Assembly (NCBI RefSeq): GCF_010093205.1
Contig: NZ_PDWN01000002.1
Coordinates: 1 to 64,000 of the forward strand
Reading direction: 5' to 3'
DNA: 64,000 bases
Origin: Pseudoxanthomonas daejeonensis
GTDB taxonomy: Bacteria; Pseudomonadota; Gammaproteobacteria; Xanthomonadales; Xanthomonadaceae
Part shown: one piece after another, positions 1-10,006 of the stretch
How positions within the stretch are numbered: the first letter of the stretch is position 1
Layout of the letters: each line of letters starts with the position of its first letter
Notes under the pieces: model-generated
What the model was told of the DNA's origin: nothing
Databases searched by the model: none
What the model saw: the letters and a program-made list of their open reading frames with translations, nothing else
Position numbers and translations under genes: made by a program

Positions 1-29
1 TCTTCCTTTTTATTCATACCCACACCCCC

Positions 30-85
30 CACAGATTCTCCACCCTACCTCTTCGTCGGCAGCATAAGAGGTATATAAGAAACAC
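30..85 (+). other. Probable degraded Illumina P5/Nextera adapter at contig end
   Basis: Bases 53-63 are exactly TCGTCGGCAGC, the first 11 bases of the Nextera read-1 transposase adapter. Bases 64-85 continue the rest of that adapter with about 6 mismatches in 22, so about 27 of 33 bases match overall. The 8 bases before it (45-52) sit where an i5 index would be, and 30-44 loosely resemble the end of the P5 primer. The composition of bases 1-85 is also unlike the GC-rich DNA that follows. I infer library adapter left at a contig end rather than genomic sequence; genomic sequence probably starts near base 86. Confidence 0.8.
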
Positions 86-105
86 CCCCAGGACCCCACC
101 CCGCC

Positions 106-687
106 ATGACCCTGAAGAACAGCGCCGACCGCTGGGGTGGCATCAGCCAGTTGCTGCACTGGAGCATCGCCGTGCTGATCCTGTCGATCGGCGCGATCGG
201 CCTGGTGATGGGCGAACTGCCGCGTTCGCCGAAATTCTTCTGGGTCTACACCGTGCACAAGTCGCTGGGCCTGACCGTGCTGGCGCTGGTGCTGGCCCGG
301 ATCGGCTGGCGCCTGTATGCCGGTGCGCCGCAGCCGGTCGCGGGCACGCCGCGCTGGCAGTCGAAACTGGCGTCGCTCACGCACGGCGCGATCTACATGC
401 TGATCCTGGCGATGCCGCTTTCGGGCTGGCTCTACGACTCGGCCAGCGGGCTGAGGCCACTGCGCTGGTTCGGCCTGGCCGAAGTGCCCAAGCTCAGCCG
501 GCCCAACGAGGGGCTCGCCGGTGCGATGCACGAAACCCACGAACTGCTGTTCTGGGTGCTGCTCGCGCTGGTCATCGGCCATGCAGGCGCAGCGCTGTAC
601 CACCACTTCGTCCAGCGCGACGCGACCCTGGCGCGGATGCTGCCCCGCCGCTGGATCGATGCCCCCCCACCCAAGGAATCCGAATGA
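106..687 (+). CDS. Cytochrome b561 family protein
   Basis: This 193-residue inner-membrane protein has four hydrophobic helices and matches the bacterial cytochrome b561 (CybB-type) family, small di-heme b-type cytochromes that pass electrons from the quinone pool. The N-terminus has the family pattern SQLLHWSIAVL with His18 as a likely heme ligand. Further histidines lie in the second helix (TVHKSLGL) and the fourth (IGHAGAALYHH). Start is the ATG at 106, with AGGA at 90-93; the region upstream of about base 86 looks like adapter, so the true promoter is missing. The stop overlaps the next start (ATGA), so it is translationally coupled to the YceI gene, a common pairing. Confidence 0.9.
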   Translation: MTLKNSADRWGGISQLLHWSIAVLILSIGAIGLVMGELPRSPKFFWVYTVHKSLGLTVLALVLARIGWRLYAGAPQPVAGTPRWQSKLASLTHGAIYMLILAMPLSGWLYDSASGLRPLRWFGLAEVPKLSRPNEGLAGAMHETHELLFWVLLALVIGHAGAALYHHFVQRDATLARMLPRRWIDAPPPKESE

Positions 688-1250
688 CCATCAAGCTCAC
701 CTCGCCGGCGGCTGTCGCCACCGCGCTGGCCGCGATGCTGGGCGCCGCCCCGGCTGCAGCCGCCGACTACGTGCAGGCGCCCGGCTCGACCCTGGCCTTC
801 GCCAGTCGCTATGACGGCGAACTTTTCACCGGGCGCTTCTCCAGCTTCGACACCAGGCTCAGCTTCGACCCGGCCAAGCCGGAAACGGGCACGCTGGACG
901 TGACCATCGGCCTGGCCAGCGCGGTCACCGGCAATGCCGATCGCGATTCGACGCTGAAGACCTCGGACTTCTTCGACGCCGGCCGCATCGCGCAGGCGAA
1001 ATACAGCGCCAGCGGCTTCCGCAAGCTGCCCGATGGACGCTACGCCGCGGACGGCACGCTCGAACTGCGCGGCGTGCGCAAGCCGGTAACCCTGACCTTC
1101 AGCTGGAGCGGCGGAGCGCAGCCGGTGCTGGAAGGCAAGGCGGTGGTGAAGCGCCTGGATTTCGGCGTCGGCGGCGGCGACTGGGCCGACACCGCGACCA
1201 TCCCGGACGAAGTGAACATCAGCACCAAGGTGGCGTTCAAGCCGCGCTGA
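684..1250 (+). CDS. YceI family periplasmic lipid-binding protein
   Basis: The protein has 188 residues, with a cleavable signal peptide of about 26 residues ending in an Ala-rich stretch (AAPAAAA/DYV). The mature part fits the YceI family, a lipocalin-like beta-barrel that binds polyisoprenoid lipids: it has the spacing of S-x-F-A-S, a GRFSSFD segment, DRDSTLKTSDFFDA and LRGVRKPVTLTF. YceI proteins are often encoded next to cytochrome b561, as here, where the two reading frames overlap by 4 bases. The exact ligand cannot be read from sequence; a role with quinone or isoprenoid carriers is an inference from the partner gene. Confidence 0.92.
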   Translation: MTIKLTSPAAVATALAAMLGAAPAAAADYVQAPGSTLAFASRYDGELFTGRFSSFDTRLSFDPAKPETGTLDVTIGLASAVTGNADRDSTLKTSDFFDAGRIAQAKYSASGFRKLPDGRYAADGTLELRGVRKPVTLTFSWSGGAQPVLEGKAVVKRLDFGVGGGDWADTATIPDEVNISTKVAFKPR

Positions 1251-1376
1251 GCGGCAGCCGCACGCGGGTCCATGCGCGGCGGCGGCGCGCTCGATCCAGC
1301 GAGGGAAGCGACGATGCGAAGGCGGCGTCGCAGCCCTCGGCCACACACCCGCGGGCGCGAGGCAGCCCACCCACGT

Positions 1377-1604
1377 TCACCCCAGCCACCGGCGCAAGCC
1401 TTCAGCGTCGAACGGCCAATCCAGTTCGGCGCCGGTCGTCACATCGCGCAGTACCGGCACCCGGTGCCCGTAGCGCGCCTCCAGCGCCTCGTCGCCGTCG
1501 ATGAATACGCTCTCCGGCTCGTCCAGCCGTGCCTGGGCCAACACGCCCAGCGCCATGTCGCAGAGGTGGCAGTCGTCGCGCTGGTAGAGGAGGTAGGGCG
1601 GCAT
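1377..1604 (-). CDS. Glutaredoxin family protein
   Basis: A 75-residue thioredoxin-fold protein of the small glutaredoxin-like (DUF836-type) group. It opens with a beta-strand [15 protein letters not shown] that carries a CxxC redox pair (C12, C15), and ends with the cis-proline loop HRVPVLRD and a C-terminal helix ([11 protein letters not shown]). The ATG at 1604 is preceded by AGGAAG at a good distance, and longer readings of this frame run into the divergent sdaA leader, so the short form is chosen. It is likely a cytoplasmic thiol-disulfide protein with unknown partner. It is transcribed divergently from sdaA. Confidence 0.85.
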   Translation of the reverse strand: MPPYLLYQRDDCHLCDMALGVLAQARLDEPESVFIDGDEALEARYGHRVPVLRDVTTGAELDWPFDAEGLRRWLG

Positions 1605-1679
1605 GCAGCTTCCTGGTTCGGGGCGATGCGGGGGGCGCCACGGTAGCCCAGCCGGTATCGCCCCGCATCCCATCATGCC

Positions 1680-1703
1680 GGTTGCAGGTGCAACCAATAC
1701 AAT
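1680..1703 (+). promoter_or_regulatory. Candidate sdaA promoter -10 and overlapping inverted repeat
   Basis: GGTTGC-AGGT-GCAACC (1680-1695) is a perfect 6-bp inverted repeat. It ends two bases before TACAAT (1698-1703), a good -10 box about 35 bases ahead of the sdaA ATG. No clear -35 is visible at the expected place. The position of the repeat would suit a repressor or activator site, but no regulator is identified. Confidence 0.35.
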
Positions 1704-1737
1704 GGCCGTCCTTCCGGTTTTCCGTACTCCCGCCCCT

Positions 1738-3120
<1,383 letters not shown>

Positions 3121-3184
3121 ATAGGGGAAGTTTCAGATTTCGGCGTCCGGGCCGCTAGTGCAGCTCAAGGAAAAGCCTTAAAAC

Positions 3185-6100
3185 ATGTCCACGGGAACCG
3201 GGGGGATCTCGATCAACGGCTTCGTCGCCATGCTTCGTCGGCCCCGCCTGCCGGGCAGGCCATCGATATCCGCACGCCGCGCGTGCCGGGCAGGCCTCCG
3301 CCTGGCCGGCGGCCTGTTGCTGTGCGTGGCCGGCGTCGCGGGCGCCCTGCAACCCGACAAGCCGTTCCGCGACTACGTCGGCGACACCTGGGGCGTGGAA
3401 CACGGGTTACCGCAGATCAGCGTCCTGTCGATCACCCAGGACCTCGAGGGCTACCTCTGGCTGGGTTCGCAGGGCGGCCTGGCCCGTTATGACGGCAGCC
3501 GCTTCGTGGCCTTTGGCCAGGAAGATGCGCCCGAGCTGGGCAGCCACGTGCTGGCGCTGCAGGGCGACGCGGAGGGCCGCCTGTGGATCGGCACCTCGCA
3601 GGGGCTGCTGGTCCACAGCGACGGCCACTTCCAGTCGATCCCGGTCGCGGCCGGACCAGACCAGGCGCAGGGCGCGTTCCCGATCCGCAGCATCGTCGAA
3701 AGCGGCGGTGAGCTGCGCTTCGCAGGCCCCGACGGCGTGTATTCCACCAACGGTGCATCCCTCGCGCTGCATTCCCCGCTGGACGGTCCGGCACTGAGCC
3801 TGCTGTCCGATGCCGATGGCCTGTGGGTCGGCAGCACCGGGCGGGTGTTCCGCATCGATGCCGAAGGCGTACAGCAGACCACCCTCCCCGCCAGTGCCGC
3901 CCTGGCCCAGGTGTCGCACCTGGCCGCCGATGCCCAGGGAGACCTGTGGGCCGGCACCGCGCAAGGCCTGTACCGGTTGCACGCGGACACCTGGCAGCGG
4001 ATGGACGCCGGTCCGGTCGAAGCCCTGCGCAACGACCACGATGGCAACCTCTGGGTCGCCACCACCACCGGGCTGCTGCGCTTTCGCGATGGCCGGCTGG
4101 TCGAGCGCGTGCAGGAGCTTCCCGGCAGCCGCGCGATCCGCTCGATCCACGAGGACCGCGACGGCAACCTGTGGCTGGGCAGCCTGACCGACGGCGTCAC
4201 CCGCCTGTGGGACGGCTGGACCACGCGCCTGGGCGCCGCCCAGGGCCTGGGCAATCCGCTGCTGTGGGCGATCGCCCCGGGCAGCGATGGCGAGGTGTGG
4301 GTGGGCGGGAGCGATGGCGTCGACGTCTACCGCCAGGGCCGCTTCCACCTGCGCGTGCCCGGCACGCGCCTGCCGCACCCGGAAGCCTACAGCCTGCTGG
4401 TGGAGCGCGACCGCGCCTGGATCGGCACGCGCAGCGGCGTGGCCCTGCTCCAGGGCAACCGCGTCGAGGTGCCTCCCAAGCTGGGACTCCTGCGAGGTTC
4501 GCAGGTCAACGGCATCGTCCGCGATCGCGGCGGCCGCCTGTGGTTCGCCACCACCCAGGGCTTGTTCGTCCTGGGGCCCGACAACCAGCTCGCCCACTAC
4601 ACCGAAGAGCAGGGCCTGGGCGACCGGCGCGTGCGCCTGGTCCACGAGACCCGCGACGGCCGCCTGCTGGTAGGCACCTACCGCGGCCTGTACGAGTGGC
4701 GCGACGGCCGGATCCTGCCGCTGGGCCACGATACCGGGCTGGATGACCCGGGCATGGTCACCGCCATCCACGAACTGGATGATGGTCGCTGGGTGGTCGG
4801 TGTCAGCGGTGGCGAAGACCTGCGCCTATACGACGGTCGCCGCTGGATCCGGCTCGGCCGCGAACAGGGCCTCCCGGCGAACATCGCGTTCCACATCGCC
4901 AGCGCCAACGACCACCTGTGGGTGGCGGGCATGCGCGGCGTGTACCGCGTGCCGCTGGCGGCGCTCGAAGCCCACGCCCTGGATGCCGCGATCGCGCAGC
5001 AGTCCCCGCTTGCCGCGGAGATCGTGATCAATTCCGGTGCCGACCGCGCCGGTGGCCAGGCGGACAAGTGCTGCAACGGCGCGGGAAACAGCCGCGGCCT
5101 TCTGGTCGGCGACACCCTGTGGTTGCCCACGCGCGACGGCGCGTTGCTTATCGATACGGCCAAGCTGCAGGCACGGGGCGCCGAGCCGCAGGCGCAGATC
5201 GAGCGCCTGCAGGTGCAGGGCCGATGGCGGCATCCGCAACGCGATGCGGCGCTGGCGCTGCCGCTGGGTGCGCGCGACATGCGCTTCGAGTTCAGCGTGC
5301 CCTCGTTCCAGCCGATGCATCCGGTGCACCTGCGGTACCGGCTCGTCGGCTACGACCCGGACTGGCGCGAGCCCGATGCACCGCACCTGCGCACCGCGAC
5401 TTATACCAACCTGCCGCCGGGCGAATACAGCTTCGAAGTCGCCGATTTCGCGCAGGCTGATCCGGTCGCGCGCGCGGCACGACTGGCGCTGTCGGTGCCG
5501 CCCCGCTGGCACGAGACGCTCGCGTTCCGCCTGCTGCTGCCGCTGCTGGTCGGCGGCCTCGCGTACCTGGCCTACATATGGTTGCAGCGCCGCCACACCA
5601 GCCAGCGCGCCGCGCTGGAATCGCTGGTGCAGGAGCGCACGCGCGACCTGCAGGCGGCGAATGCACGCCTGGAGGCGCTGAGCTTCACCGACCCGCTCAC
5701 CGGGCTGCACAACCGGCGCTACCTGTCGCGGCAGATCCCCGCCGACCTGTCCTTCTACGAGCGCGACGCGGCCTACCAGTCCGGCGAGGAGGCGCTCGTG
5801 TTCGCGCTGCTGGACGTGGACCACTTCAAGTCGATCAACGACACCCATGGCCACGCCGCCGGCGACCGCGCACTGGAACAGCTGGGTGGGTTGCTGAGCG
5901 CGCTGGTGCGCAAGGGCGACTACGTGGCGCGCTGGGGCGGCGAGGAATTCCTCCTCGTGCTGCGGCCGTTGCCGCGCGGAAGCGTGCCGCAGATCGGTGC
6001 GCGCCTGTGCGAGGAGATCCGTGCCCATGTCTTCGAACTGGACGACGGCGCCACGCACCGCATGACCGCGTCGGTCGGCCTGATCGAATGCCCGCTGTTC

Positions 6101-6337
6101 ACGGCCGCGCCTCGCCTGCTGCGCTGGGAACAGATGGTGACCCTGGCCGACCGCGCGCTGTACCGGGCCAAGGCCGCCGGACGCGACACCTGGGCAACCT
6201 ACCGGCCGCGCGAAGGCGCGCAGCCGCCCGCCGGCATGACCGCGTTCGGGGGCGACCCGTCGTGGCTGGTCGAGACCGGGCTGCTGGAGCTGTCCGGCCC
6301 GGAAGAAAACGCGGGGGCGGCGACTACGCCGCGCTGA
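3185..6337 (+). CDS. Two-component-propeller GGDEF diguanylate cyclase
   Basis: A 1050-residue membrane sensor that should make cyclic di-GMP. After a basic N-terminus and signal segment (about residues 38-58) come many ligand-sensing propeller repeats with the pattern DG-L-W-G-T/S-x-x-GL (about 65-680), then a Y_Y_Y domain (about 700-760), one membrane helix (about 779-799), a short coiled coil, and a GGDEF domain. The active site is GGEEF at 918-922, with an intact inhibitory RxxD motif (RKGD, 909-912), so the enzyme looks active and feedback-inhibited. The propeller faces the periplasm; its ligand is unknown. It ends 14 bases into the tail of the convergent hom gene. Start ATG 3185 has AAGGA 11 bases ahead; ATG 3230 is possible. 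Confidence 0.93.
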   Translation: MSTGTGGISINGFVAMLRRPRLPGRPSISARRACRAGLRLAGGLLLCVAGVAGALQPDKPFRDYVGDTWGVEHGLPQISVLSITQDLEGYLWLGSQGGLARYDGSRFVAFGQEDAPELGSHVLALQGDAEGRLWIGTSQGLLVHSDGHFQSIPVAAGPDQAQGAFPIRSIVESGGELRFAGPDGVYSTNGASLALHSPLDGPALSLLSDADGLWVGSTGRVFRIDAEGVQQTTLPASAALAQVSHLAADAQGDLWAGTAQGLYRLHADTWQRMDAGPVEALRNDHDGNLWVATTTGLLRFRDGRLVERVQELPGSRAIRSIHEDRDGNLWLGSLTDGVTRLWDGWTTRLGAAQGLGNPLLWAIAPGSDGEVWVGGSDGVDVYRQGRFHLRVPGTRLPHPEAYSLLVERDRAWIGTRSGVALLQGNRVEVPPKLGLLRGSQVNGIVRDRGGRLWFATTQGLFVLGPDNQLAHYTEEQGLGDRRVRLVHETRDGRLLVGTYRGLYEWRDGRILPLGHDTGLDDPGMVTAIHELDDGRWVVGVSGGEDLRLYDGRRWIRLGREQGLPANIAFHIASANDHLWVAGMRGVYRVPLAALEAHALDAAIAQQSPLAAEIVINSGADRAGGQADKCCNGAGNSRGLLVGDTLWLPTRDGALLIDTAKLQARGAEPQAQIERLQVQGRWRHPQRDAALALPLGARDMRFEFSVPSFQPMHPVHLRYRLVGYDPDWREPDAPHLRTATYTNLPPGEYSFEVADFAQADPVARAARLALSVPPRWHETLAFRLLLPLLVGGLAYLAYIWLQRRHTSQRAALESLVQERTRDLQAANARLEALSFTDPLTGLHNRRYLSRQIPADLSFYERDAAYQSGEEALVFALLDVDHFKSINDTHGHAAGDRALEQLGGLLSALVRKGDYVARWGGEEFLLVLRPLPRGSVPQIGARLCEEIRAHVFELDDGATHRMTASVGLIECPLFTAAPRLLRWEQMVTLADRALYRAKAAGRDTWATYRPREGAQPPAGMTAFGGDPSWLVETGLLELSGPEENAGAATTPR

Positions 6338-7430
6338 TCCGCAACACGTCGTCCAGCAGAGCGGCGGCCGTGACCTCCGCACCTGCGCCCGGCCCCTGGA
6401 CCACCAGCGGCTGCACCGGGTAGCGGTCGCTGACCACCGCAACGCGGTTGTCGGTGCCGCCACCGCCGCACAGCGGATGGTCGGCCGGCAACGCGCGCAA
6501 CCCGACCGTGGCCGCTTCACCGTCGAAGCGTCCGACGAAGCGCAATCGGGCCCCGGCAGCCTGCGCTTCGCGCAGGCGCGCCGCCAGCGGCGCATCAAGC
6601 AGTTCGAGCAGGCCTGCGGACGCCTCCTGCGAGGCAGCCGCCAGCGCCGGCGGCAGCAGCGATTCGACCTGCACCTGCGCAGGCTCCAAGGGCAGCCCCG
6701 CCGCGCGCGCCAGGATCAGCAGCTTGCGGCGCACGTCCTCGCCGGACAGGTCGATGCGCGGATCCGGTTCGGTGTAGCCGGCCGCCATCGCCTCGCGCAC
6801 GCATGCCGAGAATGGCCGGGTGCCATCGAAACGATCAAACAGCCAGGCAAGCGAGCCGGACAGCACGCCTTCCACCGCGTGGATGCGGTCGCCACCGGCG
6901 ACCAGCGCACGCAGGCTGCCAAGCAGCGGCAGCCCCGCCCCGACCGTGGCGCTGTCGCCGTAGCGGCCGCCGGTCCCGCGCTGTGCATCGGCGATGGCCT
7001 GCGACCGGGCGAGCAGGGAACCGTGGCCCAGCTTGTTGGCGGTGACCACGCTGACGCCCCGCGCCAGCCATTCCGGATGCCAGTCGGCGACCAGTTCGCT
7101 GGCGGTCGCATCGACGAGAATGTCGCCCGCCTGCAGCGCTTCGGCCTCTGCCCAGCCCTGCAATGCCAGCGTGCGGCGTGGCGCGGCGTTGGCGCGCTCA
7201 ATCGCCGGCAGCAGGCCCTCGCCGCAGCCCTGCACGCTGCGCGAATTCGCAAGCCACGCCACGCGCGGCAGTTCCAGGCCGCGCGCCTGCAGGCGCTGGT
7301 AGCGATCCACGAAGGCCGCACCCACCGTACCTGTCCCGAGCAGCGCCATACGGCGCACTGGCGCGCTTCGCTCCAGCGCGGTGCGCGGTGCGATTGCGCG
7401 CCGTGGCGCCAGCCCGGAGGCAGCGCTCAT
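6324..7430 (-). CDS. hom: Homoserine dehydrogenase
   Basis: This 368-residue enzyme reduces aspartate semialdehyde to homoserine with NAD(P)H, the branch point to methionine and threonine. It has the Rossmann motif LLGTGTVGAAF near residue 30, the VVTANKLGHG segment, and the catalytic domain signature (VEGVLSGSLAWLFDRFDG, AMAAGYTEPDPRIDLSGEDVRRKLLILAR). There is no fused aspartokinase and no ACT domain. The ATG at 7430 overlaps the metB stop by 4 bases, so it is the third gene of the metX-metB-hom unit behind the SAM riboswitch. This makes homoserine supply part of the methionine-repressed unit. Its 3' end overlaps the convergent cyclase gene by 14 bases. Confidence 0.93.
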   Translation of the reverse strand: MSAASGLAPRRAIAPRTALERSAPVRRMALLGTGTVGAAFVDRYQRLQARGLELPRVAWLANSRSVQGCGEGLLPAIERANAAPRRTLALQGWAEAEALQAGDILVDATASELVADWHPEWLARGVSVVTANKLGHGSLLARSQAIADAQRGTGGRYGDSATVGAGLPLLGSLRALVAGGDRIHAVEGVLSGSLAWLFDRFDGTRPFSACVREAMAAGYTEPDPRIDLSGEDVRRKLLILARAAGLPLEPAQVQVESLLPPALAAASQEASAGLLELLDAPLAARLREAQAAGARLRFVGRFDGEAATVGLRALPADHPLCGGGGTDNRVAVVSDRYPVQPLVVQGPGAGAEVTAAALLDDVLRISAA

Positions 7431-8680
7431 GCATCCACCCGCTGCACCACCACTTCCCCGCGCGCGCCGACCACGGCAGCCTGCGCGGCCTGCAATGCCG
7501 CAGCGACATCGGCGACCAGGTCCTCGCAGGCCTCGATGCCGATCGACAGGCGCAGCAGGCCGTCGGAGATGCCAGCCTTGGCCCGCGCTTCGGGGCTCAT
7601 CGCCGCATGGGTCATCGTCGCCGGATGCGCGACCAGGCTTTCCACGCCACCCAGCGACTCGGCCAGGGTGAACCAGCGCAGCGCATCGACGAACGCGCGC
7701 ACCGCGCGTTCCTTGTCGCCATCGGCGCCGCCGGCCAGCTCGAAACTGAGCATCGCGCCGAACCCGCTCTGCTGGCGCGCGGCCAGCGCGTGGCCCGGAT
7801 GCGACTCCAGGCCGGGGAAGTAGACCTTCTCCACCGCAGCGTGCCCGTCCAGCAGTGCCACGATCGCCGTGGCGTTCTCCTGGTGCACGCGCATCCGCGC
7901 GTCCAGCGTGCGCAGGCCGCGCAGGGTCAGGAAGCTGTCGAAGGGCGAGCCGGTCAGGCCCAACGCGTTCGCCCACCAGACCAACTGCTGGTGCAGCTCC
8001 GGATCGCGCGCGACGACCGCCCCGCCGACGACGTCGCTGTGGCCGTTGACGTACTTGGTGGTCGAATGCAGCACCACGTCGGCGCCGAAGGCGAGCGGAC
8101 GCTGCAGCGCCGGCGAGAGGAAGGTGTTGTCGACCACGGCCAGCGCGCCAGCGCGGTGCGCGGCCTCGATCACGAAGCGCAGGTCGGTGATCCGCAAAAG
8201 CGGGTTGGACGGCGTCTCGATCAACACCAGCTTCGGCGACTGGCCCAGCGCATCGGCCAACGAGCGCGGATCGGTGAGGTCGGCGGTGATCAGCTCGAAA
8301 TGCCCCTTGGCCGCCAGCGCGTTGAACAGGCGCCAGCTGCCGCCGTAAGCGTCGTGCGGCACCACCAGCCGGTCGCCGGGCTGCAGCAATGCGTGCAATA
8401 CCAAGGTGATCGCGCCCATGCCGGTGGCGGTGACCACGCCGCCGGCGCCGCCTTCCAGGTCGGCCAGCGCCTCGCCCAGCAGGTCGCGGGTGGGATTGCC
8501 GCTGCGCGTGTAGTCGTACTGGCGCTTGTTGCCGAAGCCGTCGAAGCTGAAGTTGCTCGACAGCACGATCGGCGGCGTGACTGCACCGTAGGCCGTGTCG
8601 CGGTCGATGCCGGCGCGTACCGCCGCAGTGGCGGGGCGACAGCCGGGGGTTTCGTTCGCGGGGGTGGGGGTCTTGCTCAC
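7427..8680 (-). CDS. metB: Cystathionine gamma-synthase (PLP)
   Basis: A 417-residue enzyme of the Cys/Met-metabolism PLP family that joins an O-acylhomoserine with cysteine to give cystathionine. The PLP lysine is K209 in HSTTKYVNGHSDVVGG, and the substrate-binding YDYTRSGNPTRD segment is present near residue 55. The N-terminal part AVRAGIDRDTAYGAVTPPIVLSSNFSF is typical of xanthomonad MetB. The start is the GTG at 8680, which overlaps the metX stop (GTGA). A sulfhydrylase (MetZ/MetY-like) activity cannot be excluded from sequence alone. Confidence 0.92.
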   Translation of the reverse strand: MSKTPTPANETPGCRPATAAVRAGIDRDTAYGAVTPPIVLSSNFSFDGFGNKRQYDYTRSGNPTRDLLGEALADLEGGAGGVVTATGMGAITLVLHALLQPGDRLVVPHDAYGGSWRLFNALAAKGHFELITADLTDPRSLADALGQSPKLVLIETPSNPLLRITDLRFVIEAAHRAGALAVVDNTFLSPALQRPLAFGADVVLHSTTKYVNGHSDVVGGAVVARDPELHQQLVWWANALGLTGSPFDSFLTLRGLRTLDARMRVHQENATAIVALLDGHAAVEKVYFPGLESHPGHALAARQQSGFGAMLSFELAGGADGDKERAVRAFVDALRWFTLAESLGGVESLVAHPATMTHAAMSPEARAKAGISDGLLRLSIGIEACEDLVADVAAALQAAQAAVVGARGEVVVQRVDA

Positions 8681-9711
8681 GTGGAAGCTCCGTTGCCGCG
8701 CAGGACGGCGGCGAGAATGAGGTCGATGCGATCGGTTTCTTTCAGGAAGGCGTCGTGGCCGTACGGCGAGCGCAGCACGCGCAGCTGGCCGCGGTCGTGC
8801 AGGCCCTCGACCAGGGCCACCGAATCGGCCAGCGGCACCAGGCGATCGCCTTCCACCGCGACCACCGTCACCGGCACGCGCACCGAGGCCGGATCGAGCC
8901 GGTGCAGGTCGATCGATTCGGACAGGCGCAGGTAGGCGGTGACCGGCGTGCGGGCGACGTACTGCGCGCCTGCGGCGTCCAGGTAGTCCTCGGCGGCGCA
9001 GCGCACGCGGCCGTTGATGATCTCCGGCGCGCTGTCGAAGCGCTCGCCGAACTCTTCCGGGGTGCGGTAGCTGAGCATCGCGAATTGCCGTGCCAGTGCC
9101 AGGCCCTGCGCGTCGGCGCACTGCAGCTGGCCCAGTGCCACCGCACGGCGTTGCAGCGCGCGCCACGCCGAGGCGTAGGGATGCGGGCGATGCGCGCCAC
9201 TGACCGCGATCAGGCGATCCAGGCGACCGGGGTGGCGGGCGGCGAACTGCAGACCGACCATGGCCCCGTACGAATAGCCGACGAAGGCCTGCAGCCGGTC
9301 GATCTCCAGCGTCTCCAGCAGCGCGGCGATGGCGTCGGCCTGGTCGATGGTGTCGATCGGAGCGTCCAGGCGCCCGTCGGCACCGACGTAATCGAAGGCG
9401 AGGATCCGGTGGCCGGCCGGATCGAGCGTGCGCCCGGTAACTACCAGCGCATTGGCCCAGCCCGGTTCGGCGAAGGCTCCGCTGGCCGAGACATGGCGAT
9501 GCGCGGAAATGCCGCCGGCGACGAACACCACCGGCGCGTCGGCCGGACCTTGCAGTTCGTAGCGCAACACGACCTGGCGTACGCCGGCATGGCGCATCGG
9601 CAGCGTCACCGCGATTTCGCCGCGCTGGGCGGAGGGCACGGCATCGGCCGCGGGCGGCGCGCTGCTCAGGTCGGGAAATTCGGATTGCAGGACAGTGTTC
9701 ACGAGGCTCAT
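8677..9711 (-). CDS. metX: Homoserine O-acyltransferase (MetX family, alpha/beta hydrolase)
   Basis: A 344-residue alpha/beta-hydrolase acyltransferase that activates homoserine for methionine synthesis. The nucleophile elbow is GYSYGAM (Ser147), and the remaining triad residues are likely the Asp in VAVEGDRLVP and the His in SPYGHDAF. Proteins of this family in xanthomonads can use succinyl-CoA instead of acetyl-CoA, so I do not name the acyl donor. The start at ATG 9711 is favoured; ATG 9738, which has GAAGG just upstream, would add 9 residues. It is the first gene of the riboswitch-controlled unit. Confidence 0.88.
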   Translation of the reverse strand: MSLVNTVLQSEFPDLSSAPPAADAVPSAQRGEIAVTLPMRHAGVRQVVLRYELQGPADAPVVFVAGGISAHRHVSASGAFAEPGWANALVVTGRTLDPAGHRILAFDYVGADGRLDAPIDTIDQADAIAALLETLEIDRLQAFVGYSYGAMVGLQFAARHPGRLDRLIAVSGAHRPHPYASAWRALQRRAVALGQLQCADAQGLALARQFAMLSYRTPEEFGERFDSAPEIINGRVRCAAEDYLDAAGAQYVARTPVTAYLRLSESIDLHRLDPASVRVPVTVVAVEGDRLVPLADSVALVEGLHDRGQLRVLRSPYGHDAFLKETDRIDLILAAVLRGNGAST

Positions 9712-9783
9712 GGCGGGGATCCGGAGGGAAACCGCCATCGAGCCTTCGCGGGGCCCGCGTTCGCCGTGCGCTGGCACGGTACG

Positions 9784-9902
9784 AACCATCTTCCGACGGA
9801 CGCTAAGGTCCCCCGCAGGATTTGGCACCTACGCGGACGCTTTGCGTCCGCGGGCTGCCCCGGCATCAAAGGGCCTGTTCCCTCCGCCGGTCTCGATGGC
9901 GG
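9784..9902 (-). promoter_or_regulatory. SAM-I riboswitch upstream of metX-metB-hom
   Basis: Read on the minus strand, the leader has the SAM-I (S-box) order. P1 is CCATC (9899-9895) pairing with GATGG (9790-9786). Between them come GAGA, GGCGGAGGGA, then GGCCC...GATGCC, GGCAGCC, a P3 hairpin (CGCGGACGC/GCGTCCGCG), the highly conserved P4 side AGGTGCCAAATCC, and GGAAGATGG closing P1. These are hallmark positions of the class. It should bind S-adenosylmethionine and turn off the downstream genes. The expression platform lies between 9785 and the metX start; I could not decide whether it acts on transcription or translation, and I see no U-run terminator there. Confidence 0.9.
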
Positions 9903-10006
9903 GGCCAGATTGCCACCCCCCGCCGGCGGCTGTCAATCTTTTCATCCGGATAGAGAGATGGTTACAAACTTCACGTTTTACCCCGTACCTGCCGATAATC
10001 ACGTCC

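Noticed and set aside
53-106. TATATAA at 71-77 as a promoter for the cytochrome b561 gene
   Set aside because: The AT-rich word is part of the adapter-like sequence, so it is not genomic evidence.
7427-9828. Longer readings of metB (to 9166) and metX (to 9828)
   Set aside because: The metB extension lies inside metX and the metX extension lies in the SAM riboswitch. The conserved N-termini fit the shorter starts.
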